A stretch of DNA of 64,000 nt from Candidatus Gastranaerophilales bacterium (GTDB lineage: Bacteria; Cyanobacteriota; Vampirovibrionia; Gastranaerophilales; Gastranaerophilaceae). Of the stretch, positions 36,333 through 45,974 are shown in pieces. The stretch covers positions 54,299 to 118,298 of the forward strand of contig CALVBW010000030.1 of the NCBI GenBank assembly GCA_944325945.1, in the 5' to 3' direction. Every line of letters starts with the position of its first letter. Within the stretch, counting starts at the first letter, position 1. The notes beneath the pieces are model-generated. The model made no database searches. It had not been told where the DNA came from and saw only the letters and a program-made list of their open reading frames with translations. Position numbers and translations under genes: made by a program.

Positions 36333-36893
36333 ATGTCAAATTATTCCGGAAATTCATTACTCACTGGCATCTATGCAGGTTTAACAAATACATATTCATA
36401 TCTTGCACAGCTTAACCCCGATGGTGTAACCTTAGACAGTATTTCAAATGCTAGAACGGATTCAAAAAATTATTTAAATCTTAACCAGAGTTTTGCATCT
36501 TATCTGCAAACCAACTTTAACGCTATTGATAAAGACGGCGACGGCGTAATAGGCTCCGATGAAATTACAAATTATACAAATCTTCTGTCATCACAGGGGC
36601 TTACAAGAGCGCAATTAACACAACTTGCGGCATCCGGTGCTTCAGGACTTTCTTCGGATACAATAAACAATATTCTTGAACATTTTGATGAAATGGATAC
36701 AAACCACGACGGTAAAATTACCAGTGCAGAAATCTCCGCATACAATGTAGATGCTTCCCGTCAGGAAAAAATAGACGAATTTAACCACAAAAGAGCAACT
36801 GATATGTCAACTTTTTACGGTGATGATTCTTCTTCAGATGTCGATTCTTACAGTATGTTAAGTTATAAATATAAAAATTATAATAAATCTTAG
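36333..36893 (+). CDS. EF-hand protein
   Basis: The 186-residue protein has two canonical EF-hand loops, DKDGDGVIGSDE (about residues 69-80) and DTNHDGKITSAE (about 129-140), each with the Dx(D/N)xDG pattern and a closing Glu. It should bind calcium. There is no signal peptide or membrane span, so it is cytoplasmic or exported by an unknown route. AGAGGAC precedes the ATG. The only other EF-hand-like loop in the window is in the porin at 26-27 kb. Confidence 0.8.
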   Translation: MSNYSGNSLLTGIYAGLTNTYSYLAQLNPDGVTLDSISNARTDSKNYLNLNQSFASYLQTNFNAIDKDGDGVIGSDEITNYTNLLSSQGLTRAQLTQLAASGASGLSSDTINNILEHFDEMDTNHDGKITSAEISAYNVDASRQEKIDEFNHKRATDMSTFYGDDSSSDVDSYSMLSYKYKNYNKS

Positions 36894-36939
36894 TAACAAA
36901 GTATAAACTATTTATGTGGTTTATACAAAAAGGGAAATT

Positions 36940-36969
36940 CGGTCAATTGTAAAAATTTGACCGTTTTTT
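36940..36969 (+). terminator. Terminator of EF-hand gene
   Basis: CGGTCAA (36940-36946) pairs with TTGACCG (36957-36963) around a ten-base loop, followed by T residues. Confidence 0.75.
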
Positions 36970-37039
36970 ATTACTTTTAATTAAAAATATCCTTTTTTAT
37001 GCTAAATTAGACATGGAAGATATGAGAAAGGAGTTTTTA

Positions 37040-37669
37040 ATGTTTAAAAAATCACTTATTTTATTTTCTGTCATTTTTCTGGGAATTCAATTAGCTCAGG
37101 CTTATGAATTTGACAGCATAAAGGAAAATGAACAGGCTGTTTATTCAACACAAACAAAAATTTGGGACAAAGGCGGAATGGCTGATGACAGAATAGTTTT
37201 GACAAAAAAAATGTCACCCGGATCCGGCGGCTATTCCGAATATTATTACAATGACGGGAAAATTGCCGTTCCGTTGACATCAAATTTTGAATTTTTGTTT
37301 GACGGCAAACTTGTAGCCGTAAACAATGCTGATTTGGAATTCAACGAAATCGTTTATGAAAACGGTATTTTCTCTGAACAACCTCTGACCGTTGAAGAAA
37401 TACAAAAAATCTTCCCTGATGCTGAAATTATAAAAATTTCTCAATTCCAAAACGGTAAAATCACAATCAAAAAAGGCTGGTTTAAAGAAAAAACTGTTTT
37501 ATTATTAAATGATACAGATTTAACTTTTTACAAATATTCATACAGACCTGATAACAGTATTAAAAATCCTTACATCACAGGTTTAATTACATTGAAAAAA
37601 CGCGGTAAAATAACTTTTTCACACTACGGTGACAAAGAAGATATGCTGACGATTTATGTAAAAAATTAA
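37040..37669 (+). CDS. Exported hypothetical protein
   Basis: The start at 37040 follows AGAAAGGAG by seven bases and yields a signal peptide (MFKKSLILFSVIFLGIQLAQA). An ATG at 37013 would add nine residues before it. The mature part of about 190 residues is beta-rich and polar, with no motif I know. It is followed after 12 bases by a TPR gene on the same strand, so the two probably form a periplasmic operon. Confidence 0.65.
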   Translation: MFKKSLILFSVIFLGIQLAQAYEFDSIKENEQAVYSTQTKIWDKGGMADDRIVLTKKMSPGSGGYSEYYYNDGKIAVPLTSNFEFLFDGKLVAVNNADLEFNEIVYENGIFSEQPLTVEEIQKIFPDAEIIKISQFQNGKITIKKGWFKEKTVLLLNDTDLTFYKYSYRPDNSIKNPYITGLITLKKRGKITFSHYGDKEDMLTIYVKN

Positions 37670-37681
37670 GAAAAGGGTTCT

Positions 37682-38284
37682 ATGAAAAAATTATTACTCA
37701 CGCTGGTTGCTGTTCTGGCCGTATCAACAGCAGTTTATGCAAACGCACAGTCTGACTATCAGACAGGTAAAAAAGCTTATGAAGAAAAAAATTATGAACA
37801 AGCTTTAACCTACTACAACTCTGCAATTAAAGCTAATTCCAAATTTGCTGATGCCTACTACGGTAAAGGCGAAACGGAAATTGAATTACAAAAATATGAT
37901 GATGCCGTAAAATCTTTTACAAAAGTAATTCAACTAAAACCGAATTCAGCTGATGGCTACTACGGCAGAGGCGCTGCTTATGCAACAAAAACAGACTATA
38001 AAAAGGCAGAAGCTGATTTGACCAAAGCAATTTCACTTGATCCGGATGACTTTGAAAAATATGAAGCTCGCGCAATGGTCTATTATCAATTAAAAGATAA
38101 AGAAGCAGCTTATAATGATGTTGAAAAAGCAATGGAAGTTGCTCCCGAAAGAGGAGAACCTTATATGCTGCGCGCAATGCTTGAATTTGGTGATTTAAAA
38201 TTCTTCAGTGCCTTCAAAGACTACAGAAAATTTAAAAAACTCGACAGAAAATATCAAAAGGCACAGGAAAAAGCCAATAAATAA
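37682..38284 (+). CDS. Exported TPR-repeat protein
   Basis: A signal peptide (MKKLLLTLVAVLAVSTAVYANA) is followed by at least four tetratricopeptide repeats, such as YEEKNYEQALTYYNSAIKAN, KYDDAVKSFTKVIQLKP and DYKKAEADLTKAISLDP. TPRs form scaffolds for protein contacts, here in the periplasm. The partner is unknown. Confidence 0.82.
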   Translation: MKKLLLTLVAVLAVSTAVYANAQSDYQTGKKAYEEKNYEQALTYYNSAIKANSKFADAYYGKGETEIELQKYDDAVKSFTKVIQLKPNSADGYYGRGAAYATKTDYKKAEADLTKAISLDPDDFEKYEARAMVYYQLKDKEAAYNDVEKAMEVAPERGEPYMLRAMLEFGDLKFFSAFKDYRKFKKLDRKYQKAQEKANK

Positions 38285-38288
38285 GTTA

Positions 38289-38318
38289 AAAAAGCCGGAA
38301 AGTTTCCGGCTTTTTTAT
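38289..38318. terminator. Bidirectional terminator between TPR gene and ompH
   Basis: AAAAAGCCGGAA and TTCCGGCTTTTT arms enclose AGT, with A and T tails on both sides; both convergent genes end here. Confidence 0.88.
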
Positions 38319-38776
38319 TTAATAGATTTTGCTACTTCTGATGTTATATCATCACCGCCGAAAAGAACAATATTTTTCGGTAAAACAAGATTATAATTCA
38401 TTCCTTTGGCTTTTTCCACTACAATTGATTTTATATTTGAATCAATCTGCATTAATTTTGTATTATATTCATTATCAAGCGCCACTTTTTGATTATTAAT
38501 ATCATTTCTGTATTTTTCTTCCAATTGAGCAATTTTTACGGGATCCGTTTCTTTGGAAATTTCCGTTCTTGCCTTGTCAACAGTTGCTTTCATTGTATCT
38601 AATTTTTTTTGCTGCTCGGCTTTTAATGCACTTACCTGAGACGATTTAGAAATCAACGATTGAACATCCACAACCGCAACTCTATATCCCGTATCCGAAA
38701 TTGCCTTACTGTTAATTGAATACCCCGCAACAAAAGCTATCAAACAAATCGCAATAAACCATAAATGTTTTTTCAT
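38315..38776 (-). CDS. OmpH/Skp-family periplasmic chaperone
   Basis: The start at 38776 follows AAAGGAT and gives MKKHLWFIAICLIAFVAGYSIN, a signal or anchor segment. The mature part has the family opening VAVVDVQSLISKSSQV and a long charged helical region (about residues 45-120) as in the Skp tentacles, then a C-terminal strand (NLVLPKNIVLFGG). Skp-type proteins hold outer-membrane proteins in the periplasm. This fits the porin, channels and autotransporter in the window. Confidence 0.82.
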   Translation of the reverse strand: MKKHLWFIAICLIAFVAGYSINSKAISDTGYRVAVVDVQSLISKSSQVSALKAEQQKKLDTMKATVDKARTEISKETDPVKIAQLEEKYRNDINNQKVALDNEYNTKLMQIDSNIKSIVVEKAKGMNYNLVLPKNIVLFGGDDITSEVAKSIK

Positions 38777-38911
38777 AAATATAAATCCTTTCTTTAAACC
38801 CATGTTATCCGCGCTTTTTTAAATTTTAAAATTAGTCAGTCAGGTAAAAATTTGTTTTTGCGAAAATTTTTTGTTTTAGGTAAAATAATTGTATAAAAGA
38901 AGGAGAATTTT

Positions 38912-40114
38912 ATGAAAAAATCAATTAAAGATTTAGGAGACATCAAAGGTAAAAGAGCGTTAATAAGAGTTGATATTAACGTGCCTTTGGATGCAGACAA
39001 AAATGTAACTGATGACACAAGAATTCAGGCTATTTTACCGACTGTAAATTATTTAAAAGAAAAAGGTGCAAAAATTATTCTTATGGCACACTTAGGCAGA
39101 CCTAAAGGTGAAGCAAATCCTGAATTTTCTTTAGCACCTGTTGCAAAATATTTATCAAAAGTTTTGGGCGAAGATGTATTATTTGTATCAACCCCTGTAG
39201 GTGAAGGTGCAGAAAAAGAACTTGAAGGTTTAAAAGACGGTCAGGTAGCTTTATTAGAAAATATCCGCTACTACAAAGCAGAAGAAGCAAAAGATGACGA
39301 TATGACTTTTGCAAATGAACTTGCAAAACTCGGTGATTTCTATGTGAATGACGCATTTGGCGCAGCACACAGAAACCACACATCAACCGCTAAACTTGCA
39401 AAAGTTTTAAAACCTGCAGTTTCAGGTCTTTTAATGGAAAAAGAATTAAGATGCTTATCTCAAGCACTTGACAACCCGACAAGACCGTTTACTGCTGTTG
39501 TAGGCGGTGCTAAAGTTTCATCAAAAATCGGCGTTTTGGAAAACCTGATTGACAAAGTTGATAACTTAATAATCGGCGGCGGTATGGCATATACATTTGT
39601 TAAGGCTAACGGCGGCAAAATCGGCAACTCTATCTGCGAAGACGATCAATTAGATGTTGCAAAAACTATTGAAAAGAAAGCACAAGATAAAGGTGTAAAA
39701 TTGGTTATGGCAACAGATGTTCTTGTAACCGACGATTTTTCAGGCAACGGAACAAACAAAGTTGTTGATATCAAAAATATTCCTGACGGATTTGAAGGCG
39801 TTGACGCAGGTCCTGAATCTCAAAAAGCTTTTGCTGAAGTTATTAAAAACTCAAAAACCATTTTGATGAACGGACCGGTCGGTGCATTTGAAAATCCTGC
39901 ATTTGCTGAAGGTACAAAAGCTGTATTAAAAGCTATTGTTGAAGCAACCAAAAATGGTGCCATATCCGTTATCGGCGGAGGCGACTCAGTTTCTGCAGCC
40001 AAAAAATTCTGCCATGCGGAAGATTTCACCCACGTTTCAACAGGCGGCGGAGCTTCTCTTGAATTTATCGAAGGTAAAGTTCTCCCCGGCGTTGCAGCTT
40101 TGGATGACAAATAA
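38912..40114 (+). CDS. pgk: Phosphoglycerate kinase
   Basis: The 400-residue glycolytic enzyme has the N-terminal RALIRVDINVPLD, MAHLGRPKGE and LLENIRYYKAEEAKDD, the hinge and ADP-binding stretches (VGGAKVSSKIGVLENL, NGPVGAFENPAFAEGT) and IGGGDSVSAAKKF. It converts 1,3-bisphosphoglycerate plus ADP to 3-phosphoglycerate plus ATP. GAAGGAG precedes the ATG. It is monocistronic. Confidence 0.97.
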   Translation: MKKSIKDLGDIKGKRALIRVDINVPLDADKNVTDDTRIQAILPTVNYLKEKGAKIILMAHLGRPKGEANPEFSLAPVAKYLSKVLGEDVLFVSTPVGEGAEKELEGLKDGQVALLENIRYYKAEEAKDDDMTFANELAKLGDFYVNDAFGAAHRNHTSTAKLAKVLKPAVSGLLMEKELRCLSQALDNPTRPFTAVVGGAKVSSKIGVLENLIDKVDNLIIGGGMAYTFVKANGGKIGNSICEDDQLDVAKTIEKKAQDKGVKLVMATDVLVTDDFSGNGTNKVVDIKNIPDGFEGVDAGPESQKAFAEVIKNSKTILMNGPVGAFENPAFAEGTKAVLKAIVEATKNGAISVIGGGDSVSAAKKFCHAEDFTHVSTGGGASLEFIEGKVLPGVAALDDK

Positions 40115-40140
40115 TTATAAAAATCATACAAAAAAAATGG

Positions 40141-40165
40141 GCGGCTGTTATTCAGCCGCTTTTTT
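40141..40165 (+). terminator. Terminator of pgk
   Basis: GCGGCTG (40141-40147) pairs with CAGCCGC (40153-40159), followed by T residues. It overlaps the 3' end of the convergent hypothetical gene. Confidence 0.8.
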
Positions 40166-40429
40166 GTTTCTTATTGCTGTTTTAACTCCGTCAATCATCC
40201 CGAAAACCAGCGCACATCCGCCATTTAATACAAGGGATGATTTTTTATCGGATTTCAATGCTTTTGTAAGTTTTTTTGAAACCTGTTCAAATACAACACC
40301 AAATCCTCCCCATATTACTGCCGTAGTTAATCCGGCACGTATAGGAGACACATAATGATTATTTTTTCCCTCCCGTTTTTTGGCAGTAAAATTTACTGCC
40401 GGGGTATATGTAATATTATTTATTCTCAT
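40148..40429 (-). CDS. Hypothetical membrane-associated protein
   Basis: The start at 40429 (MRINNITYTPAVNFTAKKR) has TAGGAT upstream; the frame extends ten codons further to an ATG at 40459. The product of about 93 residues has two hydrophobic stretches rich in Gly and Ala (AGLTTAVIWGGFGVVFEQ; SSLVLNGGCALVFGMIDG) with a lysine-rich C-terminus. It may be a small inner-membrane protein. Not recognised. Confidence 0.55.
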   Translation of the reverse strand: MRINNITYTPAVNFTAKKREGKNNHYVSPIRAGLTTAVIWGGFGVVFEQVSKKLTKALKSDKKSSLVLNGGCALVFGMIDGVKTAIRNKKAAE

Positions 40430-40532
40430 TTTTATAATCCTATGTAAAATATATACCACGCGTCATTTTTAAAAACAAGATATATTTTAAATTTCTTTAA
40501 CAGAAACTTATTATTTATGATATTATATAATT

Positions 40533-42884
40533 ATGTTGAAAGAGTGGAGGATAAAAGAAGATAAAAGCGGAGAAAAGTCTTTAATAAAAAGACTTTTATT
40601 TTCACGCGGAATAAAAACCGACAAAGAAATATATGAATTTCTTCATCCGCTTGAAATGACACCGTATGACCCGAATGTTTTTGTTGATATGGAAAAAACA
40701 ATTGAAAGATTGTCAAAAGCTATTGATAACAACGAAAAAATTGTTATCTACGGTGATTTTGACGCAGATGGTGTAACTTCCACCTCTCTTTTATACAAAA
40801 CTTTTAAATATTTGGGGGCAGACGTAAATTACTTTATTCCTGACAGAGATAAACAAGGTCACGGCTTTGATACAAAAGCTCTTGTAAAACTTATGACAAC
40901 AGTCAAGCCGAAAGTCATTATCTCCGTTGACTGCGGAATTAGCGACGTTGAAGCTGTCAATTTTATAAACAGTTTTAAAATTGACGTAATTATTACAGAC
41001 CACCATGAAGCGCCCGAAGAACTCCCGAAAGCTTTTGCCATAATAAACCCTAAAGCTCCCAACGCATTAGACGAAAATCTTACGGCAAAAGACATTGAAA
41101 GTTTAACATCTCTGGCCGGAGTCGGTGTTGCTTTTAAAGTTGCTCAGGGCCTTTTAAAATACTACAACAAAACCGAATTTATATATGAAATTCTTCCGTT
41201 TGTTGCTGTCGGAACCATCTCTGATATTGTTCCTCTGGTTGGCGAAAACAGATACCTTGTTACTAAAGGACTGGAGTTAATCTCTCAGGGCAAGCATTAT
41301 GGTATAAAAAGACTTTTGGAAAGTGCCGGATATAATGTTGAAAAAGGCATAACTTCCGAAACCATAACCTTTGGTGTAGCTCCTAGAATAAATGCCTCAG
41401 GACGTCTTGATACGGTAGAAGATGCTGTTAAAATACTTATTTCGGACAACAAACAGGAAATTGAAACTTCCATAATTTCTTTGAATAATTTTAACAAAGT
41501 CCGGCAGGAACTTTGTCAGGATACATTTCTTGAGGCTGAAGAAATGCTTAAAAAAGAAGGCAACAGGAACCCTGCAATTGTTCTTTACAAGCCTGACTGG
41601 CATATTGGAATTATCGGGATTGTTGCATCAAAACTTGTTGAAAAATACTATAAACCGGCATTTTTAATGACATATTCGGAAGAAACCAAACAATACAGAT
41701 GTTCTGCACGCGGGGTGGATGGACTTTCACTGTATGATATAATAAATGCCAATTCCGAACTTCTTGACGGATTCGGCGGTCATAAACTTGCGGCAGGTTT
41801 ATATTTTTCCGAAGAAAAGTCCTCTTTTGAACAGGTCAAATCCTCTATAAATAAAACAATAAAAGAAATGCTTAACGGACAGGAATTAAAACCTTTTATT
41901 GATGTGGATATGGAAATTTTTCCAACGGATATAAATGTCGAACTTGTAGAAGAAATTTCTCAAATGGAGCCTTTTGGCGCGTCAAACCCGAGTCCCATTT
42001 TTGCAATGAAAAATTTAAAAATTAAAGAAAAAAGACTTATGGGAGAAAATAAAGACCATTTAAGGCTTATAGTTCAATCCGGAACATGTGAATTTACCTG
42101 TGTCCGCTGGCAAATGGGTGATATTTCTCTTGTGCCGGGAGATATGATAGATATTGCTTTTCATCCGCAAATTAATGAATATAACGGCAATATAAGCGTT
42201 CAATTGATTATTGATGACATACATTCAGATATGCTAAAGGATGATGAACCGCAAGAGTGTGGAGTAAAACTTTATGACCACCGCAAAAAAACAAATATAT
42301 TGCCGCTTGTAAATGATTATGTCAAAAATTCCAAACAAAATATTATAATTTTTGCCGAAAGCAAAGCCGTAAAAGATTTATTAACACCTTTTCCAAATCT
42401 TATTTCAAAAGCCTTCACACGAGAAAAAGTCCCGCCATGTGATACGTTAATGTTTTTTGACTATCCTGCGGATAAAGAAACTTTTGATTACATAATTGAA
42501 GAATCACAACCTTCCTCAATTCATTTTATGAATTACAACATTAAATATTTTGATGACAAAGAATTTTTAACAACTTTTATTAAAATGCTCAGATACGCTG
42601 AACATATTAATGAAGGAAAAGTAAATCTTCTTCGTTGTTCCAGTGCTCTCGGAAAATCTCTTGAAACTGTTTTAACTTTATTGGATTTGTTTGAAGAAGT
42701 TGAATTTATTAAAATTTTAGAAAAAAATCATGATTTTTACAAAATTCAATTAAATGAAATAAAAGATTTGTCACCTGTTTTACATAACACAAAATATCAA
42801 GAGGTTAAAAATTTAATAGAAGAATGTGAAAAATTTCAGAAAAATCTTCTGGAAAATGACTTAACCGCTTTAGACCTTGTTTAA
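40533..42884 (+). CDS. recJ: Single-stranded-DNA exonuclease RecJ
   Basis: The 783-residue protein has the DHH phosphoesterase motifs (VIYGDFDADGVTST about residues 69-82, VDCGISD, ITDHHEAPEELP), the DHHA1 motif DGFGGHKLAAGL, an OB-fold domain (about 450-560) and a C-terminal extension of about 200 residues typical of longer RecJ forms. It degrades single-stranded DNA 5' to 3' in recombination and mismatch repair. TATTAT ends six bases before the ATG with no ribosome site. Confidence 0.95.
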   Translation: MLKEWRIKEDKSGEKSLIKRLLFSRGIKTDKEIYEFLHPLEMTPYDPNVFVDMEKTIERLSKAIDNNEKIVIYGDFDADGVTSTSLLYKTFKYLGADVNYFIPDRDKQGHGFDTKALVKLMTTVKPKVIISVDCGISDVEAVNFINSFKIDVIITDHHEAPEELPKAFAIINPKAPNALDENLTAKDIESLTSLAGVGVAFKVAQGLLKYYNKTEFIYEILPFVAVGTISDIVPLVGENRYLVTKGLELISQGKHYGIKRLLESAGYNVEKGITSETITFGVAPRINASGRLDTVEDAVKILISDNKQEIETSIISLNNFNKVRQELCQDTFLEAEEMLKKEGNRNPAIVLYKPDWHIGIIGIVASKLVEKYYKPAFLMTYSEETKQYRCSARGVDGLSLYDIINANSELLDGFGGHKLAAGLYFSEEKSSFEQVKSSINKTIKEMLNGQELKPFIDVDMEIFPTDINVELVEEISQMEPFGASNPSPIFAMKNLKIKEKRLMGENKDHLRLIVQSGTCEFTCVRWQMGDISLVPGDMIDIAFHPQINEYNGNISVQLIIDDIHSDMLKDDEPQECGVKLYDHRKKTNILPLVNDYVKNSKQNIIIFAESKAVKDLLTPFPNLISKAFTREKVPPCDTLMFFDYPADKETFDYIIEESQPSSIHFMNYNIKYFDDKEFLTTFIKMLRYAEHINEGKVNLLRCSSALGKSLETVLTLLDLFEEVEFIKILEKNHDFYKIQLNEIKDLSPVLHNTKYQEVKNLIEECEKFQKNLLENDLTALDLV

Positions 42885-42959
42885 ACAAACGATATTATGC
42901 TATACTAAAAAATGAACAACAAAACATTGTTTTTCGTTGTATATATGTAGGAGAAAGAC

Positions 42960-43430
42960 ATGAAAAAAATTTTATCAACAATTTTTATATTATTTATGTT
43001 CACAGGCATACAAACCCTTGCTGATGATGCGGCAGATGCAAAAGCTTTTTTCAATAAATATGTAAATGCTGCAAACACTTATAGTACAACTATTCCTAAT
43101 TTTTATTCACCGAATGCAAAAATTATCAGACAGGTTGTAAAACCCGACGGCTCTCTTGTAAATGTAAACACAAATACCGCAACTTATATAAAGCAGTTAA
43201 AATTAGGTCAGGCTACCGCAAAACTCAGAAAATACAAAAACACTTATCGCAATATAACTGTTACAAAAGTTGCTAACGGCTATAAAGTAAGCTCCGAACG
43301 CCAGCCGACCGGCGAAACTTATTGGCTCAAAACTTATCAAATAGTCCAAAAACAGCCGAACGGCGACTGGAAAGTTATTGAAGAATTAATGCAGACAAAG
43401 GAACAGATTTTTTTAAGATATGCTAAATAA
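42960..43430 (+). CDS. Exported hypothetical protein, possible NTF2/SnoaL-like fold
   Basis: A signal peptide (MKKILSTIFILFMFTGIQTLA) leads to a domain with an N-terminal helix (AADAKAFFNKYVNAANTY), a short YSPNAKI turn and four strands ending WKVIEELMQTKEQIF. That order suits an NTF2-like cone fold, which often binds small ligands. It overlaps aroC by 11 bases. GTAGGAGAAAG is a strong ribosome site. Family call is tentative. Confidence 0.6.
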   Translation: MKKILSTIFILFMFTGIQTLADDAADAKAFFNKYVNAANTYSTTIPNFYSPNAKIIRQVVKPDGSLVNVNTNTATYIKQLKLGQATAKLRKYKNTYRNITVTKVANGYKVSSERQPTGETYWLKTYQIVQKQPNGDWKVIEELMQTKEQIFLRYAK

Positions 43431-44430
43431 TTTTAGATTTTTAACCGCAGGCGAAAGTCACGGCAAATGTTTAACAGCAATAATTGACGGTGTTCCGTCA
43501 AATTTGACGATTGATATTGATTTTATCAATAATGAATTAAAGCGCCGACAATCCGGTTACGGAAGAAGTTCAAGAATGCAGCTGGAAACAGATACCGTTG
43601 AAATAACCGCAGGAATCCACAATGGCAAAACAACCGGTGCACCTTTGTGTCTTGTTATTAATAACAAAGATTTCAACGAAAAACCGCCGTTTACAAAATT
43701 TCGTCCCGGTCATGCGGATTTTGCGGGAAGCGTAAAATATAATCTTTCTGATTTAAGAGATGTTCTCGAACGCTCAAGCGCCAGAAAAACTGCTATTGAG
43801 GTTGCTGTCGGAGCCGTGGCAAAAATTATTTTAAAAGAATTTTGTATTACTTGTTCTTCCAAGATTTTGCAAATTGGTTCTGTTACGGAAAATTTTGAAC
43901 AGGAAATTGACAAGGCAAAAGAACATGGAGATTCTCTGGGCGGAAAATTTGAAATTGTATTCAAAAATCTCCCCATCGGTCTGGGATCATACGTTCAATG
44001 GGACAGAGCCTTAGACGGTAAAATTGCTCAATGTGTTATGTCTGTTGGCGGAATAAAAGCCGTTGAAATTGGCGAAAACCCTCTCGGGAAAAAGGGTTCC
44101 GAATACCATGACGAAATATTTTTTGAAAACGGAACATTTAACCGCAAAACAAATAATGCCGGCGGAATTGAAGGCGGAATAACAAACGGTGAAGATTTAA
44201 TTGTTCGTGCTGTTATGAAACCTATTCCGACTATGTCAAAACCCTTAAAAACAGTTGATAAAGAAACTCTTCAGATGTGTGAGGCGCACTTTGAACGCTC
44301 TGACACCTGTGCGGTTGAAGCGTGTTCCGTCGTTGCAGAAGCAAGAATTGCTTGCATTCTCGTTGATGAATTAATGCAAAAATTCGGCGGTGACAGCATA
44401 GACGAAATGAAAAAACATTACAAAGAATAA
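43420..44430 (+). CDS. aroC: Chorismate synthase
   Basis: The 336-residue protein has the FMN-dependent synthase signatures: LTAGESHGKCL at the N-terminus, RRQSGYGRSSRMQLETD, KFRPGHADFAGSVKY and the ERSSARKTA loop, with GGIEGGITNG later. It makes chorismate from EPSP, the last shared step of aromatic synthesis. It is somewhat shorter than the usual 350-400 residues at the C-terminus. Other shikimate genes (aroB, aroK) lie at 49-50.6 kb. Its stop overlaps the convergent endonuclease IV-like gene by 13 bases. Confidence 0.95.
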   Translation: MLNNFRFLTAGESHGKCLTAIIDGVPSNLTIDIDFINNELKRRQSGYGRSSRMQLETDTVEITAGIHNGKTTGAPLCLVINNKDFNEKPPFTKFRPGHADFAGSVKYNLSDLRDVLERSSARKTAIEVAVGAVAKIILKEFCITCSSKILQIGSVTENFEQEIDKAKEHGDSLGGKFEIVFKNLPIGLGSYVQWDRALDGKIAQCVMSVGGIKAVEIGENPLGKKGSEYHDEIFFENGTFNRKTNNAGGIEGGITNGEDLIVRAVMKPIPTMSKPLKTVDKETLQMCEAHFERSDTCAVEACSVVAEARIACILVDELMQKFGGDSIDEMKKHYKE

Positions 44431-45254
44431 TAATATTCTTTCAAAATCTGCGCATCGTCCTCAATATTCGGGCTTTCGCAAACAAGCACGCCTTTGACGT
44501 TAAAATCTTTCAAAGCTTTCAAAACAGCTTGATAATTCATGTCGGATTCTTCAAGAATAAGGTGCTGGCGCTCGCCTTTATCCGTATATTCAATCCCTGC
44601 AAGATGTCCGTGAAAATTTTCTAACGCCTGAACTCCTAACTCTTTTCCAATTCTTTCCAAAACGTATGCTATTTCGTCATAAGTATTATATTTACCGCCT
44701 GTTCTTGCGTGAATATGAGAAAAATCAATACACGGCAAAACCTGTTCAAACTCTTTTGAAAGTCTTATAATTTCTTCAAAATCACCCCATTGAGTTGCTT
44801 TTCCAGTAGTTTCAGGTCTTATCCAAACATTTATGTTTTCTTTTTCCAAAATATCAACAATTCTTTGAGTCTGATTTTTAACCTGATTGTAAACGATTTC
44901 TTTATCTTTGCCCATATAAAATGCCGCATGATACGTTATACTGTAAGCTCCGACATCTTCCGCAACCCTTGCAGTATCAATAATTCTCCCGACGCTTGCG
45001 TCAATTTTTTCTTCTTCTTTGGAATTCAGATTAATATAAAAAGGACCATGTGCGGTTATGACAAGGTTTTCGGAATTACTCTTTATAAAATCTTTTGATT
45101 TATCGGTAATTCTGACCCCGTGGACAAATTCCATCTCCATGCCGTCAAGATTTAAGTCTTTCAAAATACCAAACGCTTCCGGATAACTGCCTTTTCCTGT
45201 TGCAAGAGGCATTCCGGCAGTCAAAAAATTTAATTTATCCAATATTTTTTTCAT
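44418..45254 (-). CDS. Endonuclease IV/sugar isomerase-like TIM-barrel protein
   Basis: The 278-residue protein is a xylose-isomerase-like TIM barrel with the metal ligands of the endonuclease IV family in order: His in ITAHGPFY, His in TYHAAFYMG, Glu in IRPETTG, Asp and His in CIDFSHIHAR, His in NFHGHLAGI, then Asp/His around DKGERQHL, and Glu in LVCESPN. AP endonucleases of this family nick DNA at abasic sites; the sequence could also be a sugar isomerase. It starts one base into the end of the preceding CGCAxxGCC gene. Confidence 0.8.
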   Translation of the reverse strand: MKKILDKLNFLTAGMPLATGKGSYPEAFGILKDLNLDGMEMEFVHGVRITDKSKDFIKSNSENLVITAHGPFYINLNSKEEEKIDASVGRIIDTARVAEDVGAYSITYHAAFYMGKDKEIVYNQVKNQTQRIVDILEKENINVWIRPETTGKATQWGDFEEIIRLSKEFEQVLPCIDFSHIHARTGGKYNTYDEIAYVLERIGKELGVQALENFHGHLAGIEYTDKGERQHLILEESDMNYQAVLKALKDFNVKGVLVCESPNIEDDAQILKEYYYSL

Positions 45255-45652
45255 TAAACTTTAACCTTTAACATGGATTCAAGAATTTCTGCAGCATCAG
45301 AAACAAACTTTGAACAATGAGCTTTTTTATTCTCGGGCGGAACATCTTTTGACAGAATCCTGCAGCAGGTGAATTTATTGCGTTTTTTGAATTGTTCCAA
45401 AAATTCTGCTGCTTTTTGACGTGCTGTAACTTCATTTCCTTTTGTATTTTCCCTGCCGAAATTATAGCCCAAAACTATTTGAGATCCTGAAATTGTTCCG
45501 CAAAGGCATCCTGAGGACATGCCGCCAGAAAATGTTGTTGCACAAGGCAGTAACTCCTTAGGGCACAACCCCTCATCTATTGCTGCACGAATAATACTCT
45601 CAGAACATGAATACCCTTGATTTACATAATAATCTTTTGCTCTTTCTTTCAT
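45254..45652 (-). CDS. C_GCAxxG_C_C family protein
   Basis: The 132-residue protein has the family cysteine pattern: CSESIIRAA near the N-terminus, TFSGGMSSGCLCGTISGSQIVLG in the middle, and later CCRILS and AHCSKFV. Such proteins are thought to bind metal or redox cofactors; the role is unknown. A good promoter (TTGAAA, 17-base spacer, TAAAAT) ends six bases before the ATG, so it is probably leaderless. Confidence 0.88.
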   Translation of the reverse strand: MKERAKDYYVNQGYSCSESIIRAAIDEGLCPKELLPCATTFSGGMSSGCLCGTISGSQIVLGYNFGRENTKGNEVTARQKAAEFLEQFKKRNKFTCCRILSKDVPPENKKAHCSKFVSDAAEILESMLKVKV

Positions 45653-45687
45653 ATAAATATTTTATGTTAAAACTTTTCATTTTTCAA
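45653..45687 (-). promoter_or_regulatory. Promoter of CGCAxxGCC gene with predicted leaderless start
   Basis: On the minus strand TTGAAA is followed by 17 bases and TAAAAT (45664-45659), then six bases to the ATG. No ribosome site lies between. Confidence 0.7.
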
Positions 45688-45692
45688 CAAAT

Positions 45693-45908
45693 CTATTCAA
45701 AATCCAACAAATCCTTTGGTTTTATTTTTAAAACATCTGCTATTATTTTTAATTTTGAAAGAGTTATATCTGTTTTGGCAGTTTCTACCATTGCTATTGT
45801 TGATCTTGAAATACCTTCGACATCCAAAAAATCATCCTGTTTTATATTCTTTTCTTTTCTCAATTTTTTAAGATGTTTTGCAAATTTTTGTAAATATTCG
45901 TTGTTCAT
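45693..45908 (-). CDS. Small XRE-family helix-turn-helix protein
   Basis: The 71-residue protein is a single Cro/C1-type domain: LRKEKNIKQDDFLDVEGISRSTIAMVETAKTDITLSKLKIIADVLKIKPKDLLDF. It binds DNA, probably as a dimer. It is divergent from the prepilin gene at 46 kb, with a 128-base gap, so it could regulate itself and that gene. GATAAT ends six bases before the ATG and no ribosome site is seen. Confidence 0.85.
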   Translation of the reverse strand: MNNEYLQKFAKHLKKLRKEKNIKQDDFLDVEGISRSTIAMVETAKTDITLSKLKIIADVLKIKPKDLLDFE

Positions 45909-45974
45909 TTAAATATTATCAGCTATACTGACATTATATAAAATCAGTGAGATTGACATTTTGTATTATTATTG